This document shows, piece by piece, positions 46,101 through 53,587 of a stretch of DNA of 64,000 bases; within the stretch, counting starts at the first letter, position 1; every line of letters starts with the position of its first letter. Made by a program: the position numbers and the translations under genes. The DNA comes from Symbiodinium kawagutii. Taxonomy: Eukaryota > Sar > Dinophyceae > Suessiales > Symbiodiniaceae. The notes beneath the pieces were generated by a model. That model did not search any database and had not been told where the DNA came from. It was given only the letters and a program-made list of their open reading frames with translations. The stretch covers positions 233,292-297,291 of the forward strand of contig VSDK01011727.1 of assembly GCA_009767595.1 (NCBI GenBank), read 5' to 3'.

Positions 46101-48613
46101 GTGAAAGATCCACCTTTAAGAAGCTGCCATTGCTGGTACCATGGGAAAAGCCACCGCAGATGTGATACTTTTCCACTGCTTCCCCATTTTGGTCTCGACT
46201 TGGAACTTCACAAAGGTCCTCGTGGTAGATATCAAAATCGCCTCAGAGGGGCCGCTGGCAGTGCCTGTCTCCTGAGACGTCGCAAGTATCCGACAGCAGA
46301 TTCCAATTTCCCTTCGTTTCCTCAAGTTTCTTGTCTTTCTTCAGAGTTTCTTACTGTTTTTTTACTGATTTTTCATCTTGGCTTCTTGTCCCTGTCTTTT
46401 TAGTCAAAGCTCCAATCTGGATCTGCATCAATTTGGCGATACAAATTGTCAAACCGTCTAGGTTGCGGATGGGAGGTTTTGAGAACTTTTCATGGTTTCT
46501 GCAGCAAGCATGATGCCACTGATCCTCTTCTGGATAAAGAGATAGTTCTTCTCATGTTGTAAAAAAATGAACTTCATGCACATATGGTCAATGTTTGAGA
46601 TACTGCTGATTGCATTTGATCTAACAATAGGACCAAGTTAAGCTTTAACGGCTGTCATAATCCCTACCAGCCAATTGACGACTGGACCGTATTGATGATG
46701 AATCCTCATACATGTTTGGATGGCCAATGTGATGCCTGTGGTGTCTTGGGGTCCACCCGCACAATGGGCTGGAAGCTATCTTTCAAAATGATTTTTTAGA
46801 CATCAGTGCATCAAGAGATGGATAATAGATACTTGAGAGTATCTCTGCTCTACATGCCACTGCCACGGAGCCTGATACAGAGATAGATCAGCGAATATCA
46901 AACATATCTAAGAATGACAAAATAGGACCAGTGAGATCGATAGAAAATGGTGATAGTGAAAGGAAAACTTGACGGGATCGGTCATCCACTCAACGAGCCA
47001 CTCGAGCAGAGCAGTGCAACCTCTCTTGCAAGCACGTCATTTTTGTAGTAACTTCAACCTTTGTCTTTTCAAATCTTCTGCCTTGCCCACTCAAGTGATA
47101 CTGATGATGTATGCAACAACCAGCCAGAAATTTGAAAAAGTCAATCATAACGTGGGTGCAAGGGTCTTAGTCGATCCAAACTGCATGTAGGATCGTGTAG
47201 GCTTACGAAGCAAGCCTATGCAAACATCAAAATTCAGAGAATTCGCAAACGAGTCACCACTTGACACAAAGGCATTCAATCGCCGGAAAGCTGTGAGACC
47301 ATCCACCACGGCGGAGAAACCCATGGCTACCCCACCCAGCGGTGCACGAACCAAACTCACGGTCGTGAAAATAAAGAAGAGTCGGTCAGCAGACAGGTCC
47401 TTGCCCTGAAGATACATCCTGAGGCACCGAGGCTATGGCTGGTGTGAAAAATCCATAGACATGGACTAATGCCAATGCAAAACGATGGCAACAAAGTTCA
47501 CTAATTTCATCAAAATGGCAACATTCCAGCTGCAAACTGCACATTTAGAGTGTTACATTTGACAAGATCAGCGGAACTACACTTCCACTCTATAAACGTG
47601 AAAATGTGGAGAAGAATCGTGCCTGGGCAAAGCAGCTTAGTTTTAAACAATGTCAGCATCTAAGGAAACATGAACTAAAGCTACAGGTGCAACAAGCGTT
47701 TCTCGGGAAAGGGATGGGCAGTGACCTGGTACTGTGCCCGAGCATCAACAGAACCACTGCCAGCATGGCAAACGATGGGGAGATGTAGAGCAGAGCACTG
47801 CTAAAGCCTCTGACACCCAAATATATCCAGGCATGGTGAAGTTCTTTTTGTCGAATCTCCTGACCCATGGCACACTGGCACAACTGACGCAATTCTTGCA
47901 GCATTGAAGCCGCGGCTACAAGCAATGGAATCACATCAAATCCTTCCCACACTGGTTTTTCTATTAGATCTCCCTCAAGACAAAAACAGAAACAAAAAAA
48001 AACAGACACTCCATCCTGCACTCGGCTCTGCAAAGGCTTTGTCCAGCCGTACATCTTCAAAACTTTCACTGCCTTCAAGCACTGCAGGGCCCCAGAAGAC
48101 AGCGGTCAAGCTGGGAAGTGCTCACAAATTGCATTATATCGTACCACAACATGCATGGTGTATCGAACCATAGCAGCCTTTGGATGGACTGACTCTAAAA
48201 TGCCGCAAGTGTTTTTTATACACAATCAGCGCAGGCTATCTGCTGAAGCTTCAGTCCAAAAAGTCTCACTTAGATGTCTCTCAATACCAACCAAGATTGC
48301 CATCTCACAAAGTTGTCAAACAAGTTTGTGTGAGACCATGATTGCGAATATCAATCGAAATGATTGTCCCCTTCAGGTCAATTGAGAGTCTTCGCAGCGC
48401 ATACAAACCCCTTCAAAAATCTGCACAATCTCATTCAGAGCAATGGAAAAATCTCAACTATCACAGGCCCCCACATCGAGAATCTCAGCCATCAAAGAAA
48501 TGCGCGCATCACTGAACCTCGCAGATCGCACTAGAATATCTTCAAGTTGAGAACCAAATCCTTCTTCTCTAAGATCTTTTTCAAAGATGTACGACGACGA
48601 CGACGACGACGAC

Positions 48614-48657
<44 letters not shown>

Positions 48658-51319
48658 CGACGACGACGATGATGATGATGATGACAACAATGACGACGAT
48701 GACGATGAATCCAATCAAATAATTCACTGTGATCAGATCTATACCACACAATCGCACTTAGCTCCACACTGCTGCATACGTCTTCGAGCGGGCCAGGCAC
48801 AACGGCTCAAAGCAGTCTGCAACACAACCTCACCAGGGCATCACCAGGGCATCACCATGGCCTTCGTTGCCTTCCGGTGCTTCCAAGGCACAGTGGAAAC
48901 CAACACGCTGATTGCAACAGCAGCCACAGCGAGTCCCTCGTAGATCGTCCTGAGTCTCAACGTTTGCAACAGTAGATGAAAACAAAACAAAGATGAATAA
49001 ACAAATGAATAAATAGACAAATATCTCAATAAGTAAACAAGTAAATAAGTCAATCAAAAAAAGCAACCAATGAAAATAGAAAAGGCGAACAGAATTGCGT
49101 GAGTGTGCGCATCTGAAACACAGAACCGTCTGTGTATATGGTATGTATACATATGTGATCTGTATATATGCGCATTCATTGTATATATGCGCATTCATAT
49201 ATACATGGACATAACACAAAACATGTTCAACGAAAATGACAACACAACTACAGCGCTGTCATGAGTGGGTAGAATTCTTGGATTTCTTGCTTATGGTTGT
49301 TACAGCTCTGGGATTGTACTTCATTATGTTTTGAAGCGGAAACGTGCGGAATACATATGCCGATGTCAATGCTTCCTGTTCAGGCAGAGTGCATGGACTG
49401 GTCAGGAAATTGTTTTCGTTTTAAAACACCAGATTGCTTGTACTAGAGTGAGCTTGATATATACAATATAACAGATACATATTACTCAATACATATCATC
49501 TATGTATACATCTATAGGCATATTTCATTGGCAACCACACTAATACTAAGCGAGTTTCACCTCACAAAGGCTCCAAGTTTCTCATAACTCTCATCGCCAA
49601 GAAGCAAATAAACCATGGACACTGCCGTCACAATCAGCGCCTTTCCAGGTTCTTTAAGAACGGCCACAATTTGCAAAGTAAGCAAACTTGAGTAGTCAAG
49701 TAACTTGCAAACTTGCAATTTCTATTTTTCAGGAACGATTACTGGCAAGAAACGTAGATGGTGCCAAATTCACAATTTCCACCCCGCATAAACGACACAA
49801 GATTTTCATGCCGAGCACCGACAATGAATCATTTCTAGGACGTGTGACACACATGACTGATATGTCAACCGTAGCAGCCATGACACCACGTAGAGAAGAT
49901 GATTCAGCTGCGCGAAGATGTACAATCGCTCAGTGTCCACCTGCAGCTGCAACCAGCTTTCAAGAGCGGCGCCAGCACGTCTTTCCACATCAGGTGTGCA
50001 GCTGGTAAGGACATTCGTCACAAAACGAACAATTCGCTGATGTTTGTTTTGACATCTTAAAACTAAAGCTTGAAAATTAGCCGACAGGAAACCTGTTACC
50101 TGAGCTCAAAAAATTTCATCGTCAAAGTCCTTCTGTTTCATCAAATTAATGTTTAGGTTTAGACCTACATGGCAAACTCTCGTTTTGATTTGTCACAAAA
50201 CATTCTCTTCTTGAAATTTGTATCGAAGACTTACCCAACTTCGGTGCGATGTTACCTGGGGCATACCGGGCATACCTAAGGATCCTTCTTCTACTCATTA
50301 TACTTATCATATCTATTCTTTTCTTTACTTATTCTACTCCATATATTCTATCCATCCTTATTCTACTCCAGGCTGTTCCAAAGAGATGTTGTTAAAACGG
50401 CTTCGCCTGCAACAAGTTCAGTGCTGCATCTCTGTTCGCATCTTGAATTCGAAGTTGCAACGTTCGTCGGAAGACCTGGGAAAGCCCGCTGCCCACTCAG
50501 TGAGAAGGCAGAGAATTTGCCCTGGCAACTTGCCCCACTTTGGGAAACTGGGGGAACATCACGATTTCCCAATCCCATTAGCACTGTAGCATTGCTTAAG
50601 CATGCGGACTCAGATCTTTATGAAACGACAGGGGTTGAGCACAGCATTTTCAGTAGGACTTGCAGTGATCGGAAAAGGAATTCCAGGACCAAACGGAGAA
50701 ACATTGGACCCCATCGACCCCATCTGCTTCGTGCAGCCCAAAAATCCTATGGGATCCGTGTTGCTTTGGGGGGACGCGAGCATCATGTGGTGATATGATT
50801 TGCCCGAGTTTGATAAGTTTGATGCATCTCAATGCCAGTCATCCATTTTCTTGCTTCATTCTATCCTCTGCGTGACCATGAACAAAAAAAATTTCCTATA
50901 TTCAGCCTGCCCAAGAATTCTGTCAAAAAAACTGAATATATACTTGTTTATGCCACCGGACCGAAAACCGTGCACGCGAAATGCATCTTTTTTACGTTCG
51001 CATGAAGTGCTTGCTACGTCACGTCATGGGTGTGGGGTTGGGGTGGGTGGGGCATGTTAACGTTCGTTGCACACCGCGCATGAAGTGCTTGCTACGTCAC
51101 GTCATGGGTGTGGGGTTGGGGTGGGTGGGGCATGTTAACGTTCGTTGCACACCGCGCATGAAGTGCTTGCTACGTCACGTTCGTTGCACGCGCGCCTTTT
51201 TTTTTACAAGGTCCGGTGGCTAGACATAGATATTGATAGTTATCATGGAGTTTTTCCAGAAACATACCATTTCACCTGCACGGTTTCCGGTCCGCCGGGT
51301 TGTTTATGTCTGTATATAT

Positions 51320-51366
<47 letters not shown>

Positions 51367-53587
51367 TATATAGTATATATATATAGTATATATATATAAA
51401 TATATCATGTATAGATAAATATATATATACATATACATATATTTCATGCAACTTCATGCCAGAAAACACCACTGCCAGAGGAAAAAGACCACCACTAGAA
51501 AGTCATGTCGCCAGCACTACCATTACAGGAAACTTTTAACAGCTGCATGTGCTCAAAGCACCTGCCACACAACGTCTGCAGGAACCCTTTGAGGCAACAG
51601 CCTTATAGCTGTGTATGCTCTAAGGTGCCATTCCCAAAAAAAAGTCAAAATCAAACATGTCAGCAACGTCACTTTGTGCAGCCATGCCATGGCTGAAAGC
51701 TTTTGAGCGACAGCTGTAGTGCTCAAAAAATGCCATGCCTGCCACGCATAGACAAAAAGATTTGACATGTCTGAAACATCCATCCCATAACTTCACAAAA
51801 TACTACCATTGTGGGAAACTCTGCTGCAGCTGCATGCGCTAGGGCCACGCCTGCCAAACAAAATCAAGATGTGGCACGTTGGAAAGGTACTGGGCACAGC
51901 ACTACCATTTCCAGAAGCGAAACGTTCTACACACAATCTTCGGAGCCCTACTGGCACGAGCTCGTGAATCGCATCTAAAGTGCTGGGACTGCTAATCGCG
52001 ATTTCCATTGGCAAAAAAGTGGCACTCCAAAAGCCTTCGGAAACTCGGCACTGGTAAAGGCAGTGTCGACGAGCGAACATACACACACACACACACCACC
52101 CTGAAGGTGGAAGAACCCTTCGCTATGCAGGGAAACATAGGAGCTTAGGTGAGCAAACTGACTAATTTGATTGGAATGTAAACTGACTAGATTGGAATGT
52201 TCCTGAACAAAAGCGTAGAAATCCACAATGCTTACTGGTATGCACTGTACTTTGAGTGGGGTTGACGGTGGTATGCACAGTACATAATGTGACTTTGACA
52301 CGACAGCACAACAAGGCTAGGCCCAAGGAAGCCTACCTTGTTTGCATCGCTTGTCATCCCTGAAAATGAGTATAGTACAAATACTATGAAAAGAATGAAC
52401 CGTCCAAGCTGCATTGCTTTCAAGATTTTCAGGGCCCTAGAAAAAAAGGTTGAAAGCTGAACCATAAATGGGGGTACAGACTGCAACACACCTCCCTGTC
52501 ACACCGAATTGTGCCCACTTGGTACTTTGGAGCTGTCTGCTGCCTTTATTGAAGCTGAGCGACCATCATGGCAGCAGACGAACGGAGCTCGCAGCCAAGA
52601 TGTGTGGTCTGCTGATACCATTGACAGGCCGAATTGCAATTCAGCAAGTAGCCTTACTTCACGAGAGTCCAGCTACTAGCTCTGTTGTGTTGGACAGGGT
52701 TCCCACTAACGCAGGCAACACAGGGCTTTCTCCAAGCCTTGCTTGCCATATTCACAGCTACCGATGTAGAGGGAAAGATGTGGCTTGATCTGGGGCACCC
52801 TCCAGCCCATGTTCAGGTTCTGGGAATCTGGTCACTTCGTCTCATGTAGGCTTGTCGTGAAGCTTACTGGTAGCGCCACGAAATTACAGGGCCTGAAATC
52901 TGGAACTGAACTGATTCTAATTCTACCTGAACATTTTTCTACGCATCAGGGGTGTAAGATTGGAAATGACTCGTTGGTGGCAACCGTTATCCAAGGGCAA
53001 CAAACAAAGTCTGAACCTCCCATGTAACCCCTTTGGTTGTCATCCAGCAAACGCAATTGTTGCATTAATGGCAGTAGCGGCCTGAACTGTGGAACTTCTG
53101 TCCTCTTCTCCGAAACTGCAAAAGGGGAAAATAAGTAAAAACTAGGCTGATGCCAAGATATGCCAAGCAACTTCCCACCAGTAACAGCGACCACATAAGG
53201 CCTTCTGGTCTGTCTTCCCAGCCAACACTCACTGGCGGCGGAGCAGTAGACGTTCGGACCAGCTTCGTTGTGCAGCTTATGGGTAGATTAGGCATCATTA
53301 TGACAGCAATAGCAAACCCATCTTTTGCACCAGATCACAATAAAACAGTCCGTTTCTCATGAAATAAGACCTTGGCTGATTCAGGTTGAAAGTGTACCTG
53401 GACGTATCCTCGAAATAGGTGTCGGGTGTGGATGAAAATGCACAACTGTCAACCCTGATAAACATTGGAATATACTTGCATGAAACATCAGATCTCTCAG
53501 TGACAGTACGGACATGGCGGATCTGCGCCTTCAGTGGCTACCAACCACTGAAAGAGACGGTCCGTGAGGTAGGGGACCATTGACAGA
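31013..53587 (-). CDS. ABCC (MRP-type) ABC transporter gene, about 32 exons
   Basis: Exons in order encode TMD1, NBD1, TMD2 and NBD2, the full ABCC architecture. These plasma-membrane or vacuolar pumps use ATP to export anionic conjugates and similar compounds; the substrate cannot be told. NBD1: Walker [11 protein letters not shown]-loop AYLAQSPW, signature TLSGGQRAR, Walker B LVLLDD (Asp for the catalytic Glu, usual in ABCC NBD1), and a missing H-loop His (VMNSN). NBD2: A-loop Tyr in MHYRP, Walker [11 protein letters not shown]-loop SLVPQ, signature FSLGQRQ, Walker [10 protein letters not shown]-loop VVAHRL, all intact. Many junctions match in phase, using GT, GC and GA intron starts. Not found: TMD2 helices between 37.6 and 40.2 kb and part of TMD1 near 50-52.5 kb. 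No TMD0 is proven. Confidence 0.88.
32204..32305 (-). CDS. ABCC exon: NBD2 Walker B and D-loop
   Basis: [20 protein letters not shown] then [14 protein letters not shown]. Catalytic Glu present. GT donor (GAG|GTGTCT) in phase with the next exon. Confidence 0.85.
32478..32535 (-). CDS. ABCC exon: NBD2 signature
   Basis: [19 protein letters not shown]: the ABC signature of NBD2 in its usual ABCC form without LSGGQ. Both junctions are irregular if AG acceptors are kept. Confidence 0.7.
33019..33117 (-). CDS. ABCC exon: NBD2 region after the Q-loop
   Basis: [18 protein letters not shown] then [15 protein letters not shown], the classic segment after VPQ. Acceptor ctttgag; joins the previous exon through a GA donor. 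Confidence 0.85.
33279..33340 (-). CDS. ABCC exon: NBD2 Q-loop
   Basis: [20 protein letters not shown], ending CCACAG|GAGACA (GA intron start). Acceptor gaacttag. Confidence 0.85.
33457..33506 (-). CDS. ABCC exon: NBD2 after Walker A
   Basis: [17 protein letters not shown]; ends GGTG|GCCACT (GC donor) in phase with VNIQEID. Confidence 0.8.
33575..33619 (-). CDS. ABCC exon: NBD2 Walker A
   Basis: [15 protein letters not shown], 45 nt, after a tgtgtag acceptor. Downstream junction irregular by one base. Confidence 0.83.
34085..34470. repeat. Composite inverted-repeat element in an ABCC intron
   Basis: Left arm 34143-34174 (AATGGTTAATATTGG...) and right arm 34373-34403 are inverted copies with a few mismatches, enclosing a GC-rich 200-bp core. 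Outside lie GGTTTCTCAAAATAGGGGT at 34096 and GCTTAAGAAACCCCC at 34440. The right end of the repeat block touches or slightly overlaps no coding sequence (exon starts at 34500). Confidence 0.6.
34500..34619 (-). CDS. ABCC exon: start of NBD2
   Basis: [20 protein letters not shown] then [20 protein letters not shown], including the A-loop Tyr. Acceptor gtttgcag, donor AGAAG|GCCGAA (GC type), phase 0 at both ends, 120 nt. Confidence 0.87.
34783..34840. repeat. Decayed copy of the GATTTGGGGG family
   Basis: TTATAATTTGGTTTAGGGGG then GCCACTATTGGCTTGGCACA, resembling the 34150-34195 arm. Confidence 0.45.
34870..35018 (-). CDS. ABCC exon: end of TMD2, coupling to NBD2
   Basis: [20 protein letters not shown], then [20 protein letters not shown]. 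Matches the ABCC segment after the last TMD2 helix that precedes NBD2. 3' end approximate. Confidence 0.65.
35295..35362. repeat. (GGTGGCTAA)n-like repeat
   Basis: About seven AGGTGGCTAAGGTGGCTG units directly downstream of the 35387 exon. Confidence 0.9.
35387..35461 (-). CDS. ABCC exon: last helix of TMD2
   Basis: [20 protein letters not shown] then CGLTE, 25 codons. Acceptor agtgctgag; phase 0 with the upstream exon. Confidence 0.78.
35610..35707 (-). CDS. ABCC exon: TMD2 membrane helix
   Basis: [20 protein letters not shown] then [12 protein letters not shown], a hydrophobic helix. Acceptor gactgcag, donor AAG|GTGTGG. Confidence 0.82.
35876..35969 (-). CDS. ABCC exon: TMD2 intracellular loop
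   Basis: [20 protein letters not shown] then [11 protein letters not shown], matching the ABCC loop before the helix in the next exon. 3' junction irregular. Confidence 0.72.
35970..37540 (-). other. ABCC intron, no exon seen
   Basis: Mixed sequence followed at 37215-37500 by AGATAAATGATTGAAATGAA repeats. Confidence 0.5.
37215..37505. repeat. GATAAATGATTGAAATGAAA degenerate tandem repeat
   Basis: About 14 degenerate units of roughly 20 bp built from AAAGATAAAT and GAAATGAAAG. Confidence 0.85.
37541..37647 (-). CDS. ABCC exon: TMD2 cytoplasmic loop
   Basis: [20 protein letters not shown] then [12 protein letters not shown], the conserved ABCC 'ARELKRLDS-SRSP...TLDGLATIRA' segment. 3' end could be CGA|GCGCAC (GC donor) or CAG. 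Confidence 0.82.
37648..40235 (-). other. ABCC intron region; expected TMD2 helices not found
   Basis: About two TMD2 helices should be encoded here but I could not find them; hydrophobic minus frames near 38540-38740 and 38760-38880 are candidates without proof. Contains a (GT)n run at 38212-38228 and GATAGA repeats at 39517-39570. Confidence 0.4.
40236..40634 (-). CDS. ABCC exon: first part of TMD2
   Basis: The largest exon. Two membrane helices ([40 protein letters not shown]), then [40 protein letters not shown] and PQYLLDFLQ, the signature loop of ABCC TMD2. Ends at GGCAG|GTTTCG (GT) or, 14 nt earlier, at CAG|GAGCAA (GA). Confidence 0.88.
41000..41068 (-). CDS. ABCC exon: end of NBD1
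   Basis: [20 protein letters not shown], the DGR-V-G-tail equivalent after NBD1. Donor TGTG|GTGAGT; acceptor gatgccaag. Confidence 0.72.
41236..41288 (-). CDS. ABCC exon: NBD1 H-loop region, histidine absent
   Basis: [17 protein letters not shown]. Aligns with the VLVTHNLQFLREAD segment, but the H-loop His is replaced. 53 nt, both junctions phase-matched, GA donor. Confidence 0.72.
42416..42514 (-). CDS. ABCC exon: NBD1 Walker B
   Basis: [20 protein letters not shown] then [12 protein letters not shown]. Asp replaces the catalytic Glu, the normal ABCC NBD1 state. Acceptor gatgtgcag; GA donor (AAAG|GACCTG). Confidence 0.85.
42770..42812 (-). CDS. ABCC micro-exon: NBD1 after signature
   Basis: 43 nt coding [14 protein letters not shown], the 'ALARALY' helix. 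Acceptor cttggcag; GA donor (TTTT|GAGTTC) in phase. Confidence 0.72.
43111..43218 (-). CDS. ABCC exon: NBD1 signature
   Basis: [20 protein letters not shown] then [15 protein letters not shown], with a perfect LSGGQ. GC donor (GCCAG|GCAGGA); acceptor gttgcaag. Confidence 0.88.
44482..44586 (-). CDS. ABCC exon: NBD1 Q-loop
   Basis: [20 protein letters not shown] then [17 protein letters not shown] donor in phase with the signature exon. Confidence 0.87.
44655..44762. repeat. Copy of the GATGATTTGGGGG family
   Basis: TGGTGGTTTCTCAAAGAAGG at 44658 and GATGATTTGGGGGCACCCCC then TATTTTGAGAAACCCTCATT at 44708-44753: two halves in the same order as at 34090. Confidence 0.7.
45144..45254 (-). CDS. 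ABCC exon: NBD1 Walker A
   Basis: [20 protein letters not shown] then [16 protein letters not shown]. Acceptor cttgtgcag, GT donor CCAG|GTCAGG. Confidence 0.86.
45255..46199 (-). other. ABCC intron dominated by a minisatellite
   Basis: Almost wholly made of TTTCTCTTAAGT units (see 45295-46060). Confidence 0.7.
45295..46060. repeat. Degenerate TTTCTCTTAAGTC minisatellite
   Basis: More than 50 units of 13-14 bp, consensus TTTTCTCTTAAGT(C/T), with AGCTT/GAAGC variants; the most divergent copies are at the right. Confidence 0.95.
46200..46271 (-). CDS. Probable ABCC exon: TMD1 to NBD1 linker
   Basis: Acceptor gacgtctcag, then [20 protein letters not shown], similar to the EAI-I segment that opens ABCC NBD1. 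Ends approximate. Confidence 0.48.
46272..47257 (-). other. ABCC intron, nothing recognised
   Basis: Mixed sequence with no exon or strong repeat. Confidence 0.5.
47258..47405 (-). CDS. ABCC exon: last part of TMD1
   Basis: [20 protein letters not shown], then [20 protein letters not shown] and RRLNAFVSS, the last helix and coupling segment before NBD1. Acceptor gtatcttcag, GT donor. Confidence 0.85.
47726..47894 (-). CDS. ABCC exon: TMD1 helices
   Basis: [20 protein letters not shown], then [20 protein letters not shown] and [15 protein letters not shown], matching the ABCC 'RKKELKLLRK-YL' loop and following helix. GT after ACCAG. Confidence 0.83.
48016..48081 (-). CDS. ABCC exon: TMD1 conserved loop
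   Basis: [18 protein letters not shown] then SRVQ, the ABCC 'GI-VVKLYAWE' loop. Acceptor gccctgcag in phase with the upstream exon. Confidence 0.85.
48475..48517 (-). CDS. ABCC micro-exon: TMD1 loop
   Basis: 43 nt coding [14 protein letters not shown] ('DERVKLMNEIL' of ABCC). Acceptor atctgcgag, donor GAT|GTGGGG, phase-matched. Confidence 0.8.
48588..48710. repeat. (GAC)n / (GAT)n microsatellite
   Basis: About 40 trinucleotide units in an ABCC intron; source of poly-Asp, poly-Ser and poly-Arg frames. Confidence 0.97.
48870..48949 (-). CDS. ABCC exon: TMD1 helix
   Basis: [20 protein letters not shown] then PWKHRK, a helix plus the loop leading to FSDARI. Acceptor gagactcag; 3' end approximate. 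Confidence 0.65.
49570..49665 (-). CDS. ABCC exon: TMD1 helix
   Basis: [20 protein letters not shown] then KLGAF, GT donor. The start is uncertain: the frame stays open upstream through [11 protein letters not shown] to about 49690. Confidence 0.58.
49869..49940 (-). CDS. ABCC exon: TMD1 loop and helix
   Basis: [19 protein letters not shown] after an agctgcag acceptor, equivalent to the 'VDAQRL--FLH-LW' segment of ABCC. 3' end approximate. Confidence 0.58.
50944..51308. mobile_element. MITE-like element with 18-bp terminal inverted repeats
   Basis: Terminal arms CGGACCGAAAACCGTGCA (50957-50974) and its inverted copy (51277-51294) match at 17 of 18 bases. Just outside, TTGTTTATG is directly repeated (50944-50952 and 51300-51308), a likely 9-bp target-site duplication. 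No coding capacity. Inside is a 78-bp tandem duplication. Confidence 0.68.
51001..51180. repeat. 78-bp tandem repeat, two and a third copies
   Basis: Copies start at 51001, 51079 and 51157 with CATGAAGTGCTTGCTACGTC; the first two are identical over the whole unit, the third is truncated. Confidence 0.95.
51313..51368. repeat. (TTTA)n microsatellite
   Basis: About 13 units followed by TATATA. Confidence 0.95.
52564..52608 (-). CDS. Probable ABCC exon: TMD1 loop
   Basis: [15 protein letters not shown], 45 nt, resembling the 'RLGMRLRSALI' loop of ABCC. Acceptor gtatcagcag, GT donor, phase 0. Confidence 0.48.
53130..53213 (-). CDS. Probable ABCC exon: TMD1 first helices
   Basis: [20 protein letters not shown] then GISLVFTYF, a hydrophobic helix. 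Acceptor ggctgggaag. The 3' end is unclear because a pyrimidine tract follows. Confidence 0.55.
53520..53587 (-). CDS. Probable ABCC exon: start of TMD1
   Basis: [20 protein letters not shown] then ADP, the 'P-LL--LI-F' entry to TMD1. Acceptor tggctgtgcag. Most upstream exon I can assign to the transporter. Confidence 0.58.

Larger units (their letters stand above)
49941..52563. other. ABCC intron region, one inverted-repeat element
   Basis: No exon proven. Contains the 50944-51308 element, a TTTA array at 51313-51366, a TATATA run to 51435 and a (CA)n run at 52079-52096. Open frames at 50218-50798 on the plus strand have no family features. Confidence 0.45.

Noticed and set aside
48454-48943. 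Poly-Asp, poly-Ser and poly-Arg frames
   Set aside because: GAC/GAT microsatellite in a transporter intron.
50602-50793. 63-codon plus frame ([15 protein letters not shown]...) that looks protein-like
   Set aside because: No splice sites or family match, and the strand disagrees with the surrounding transporter gene; left unannotated.
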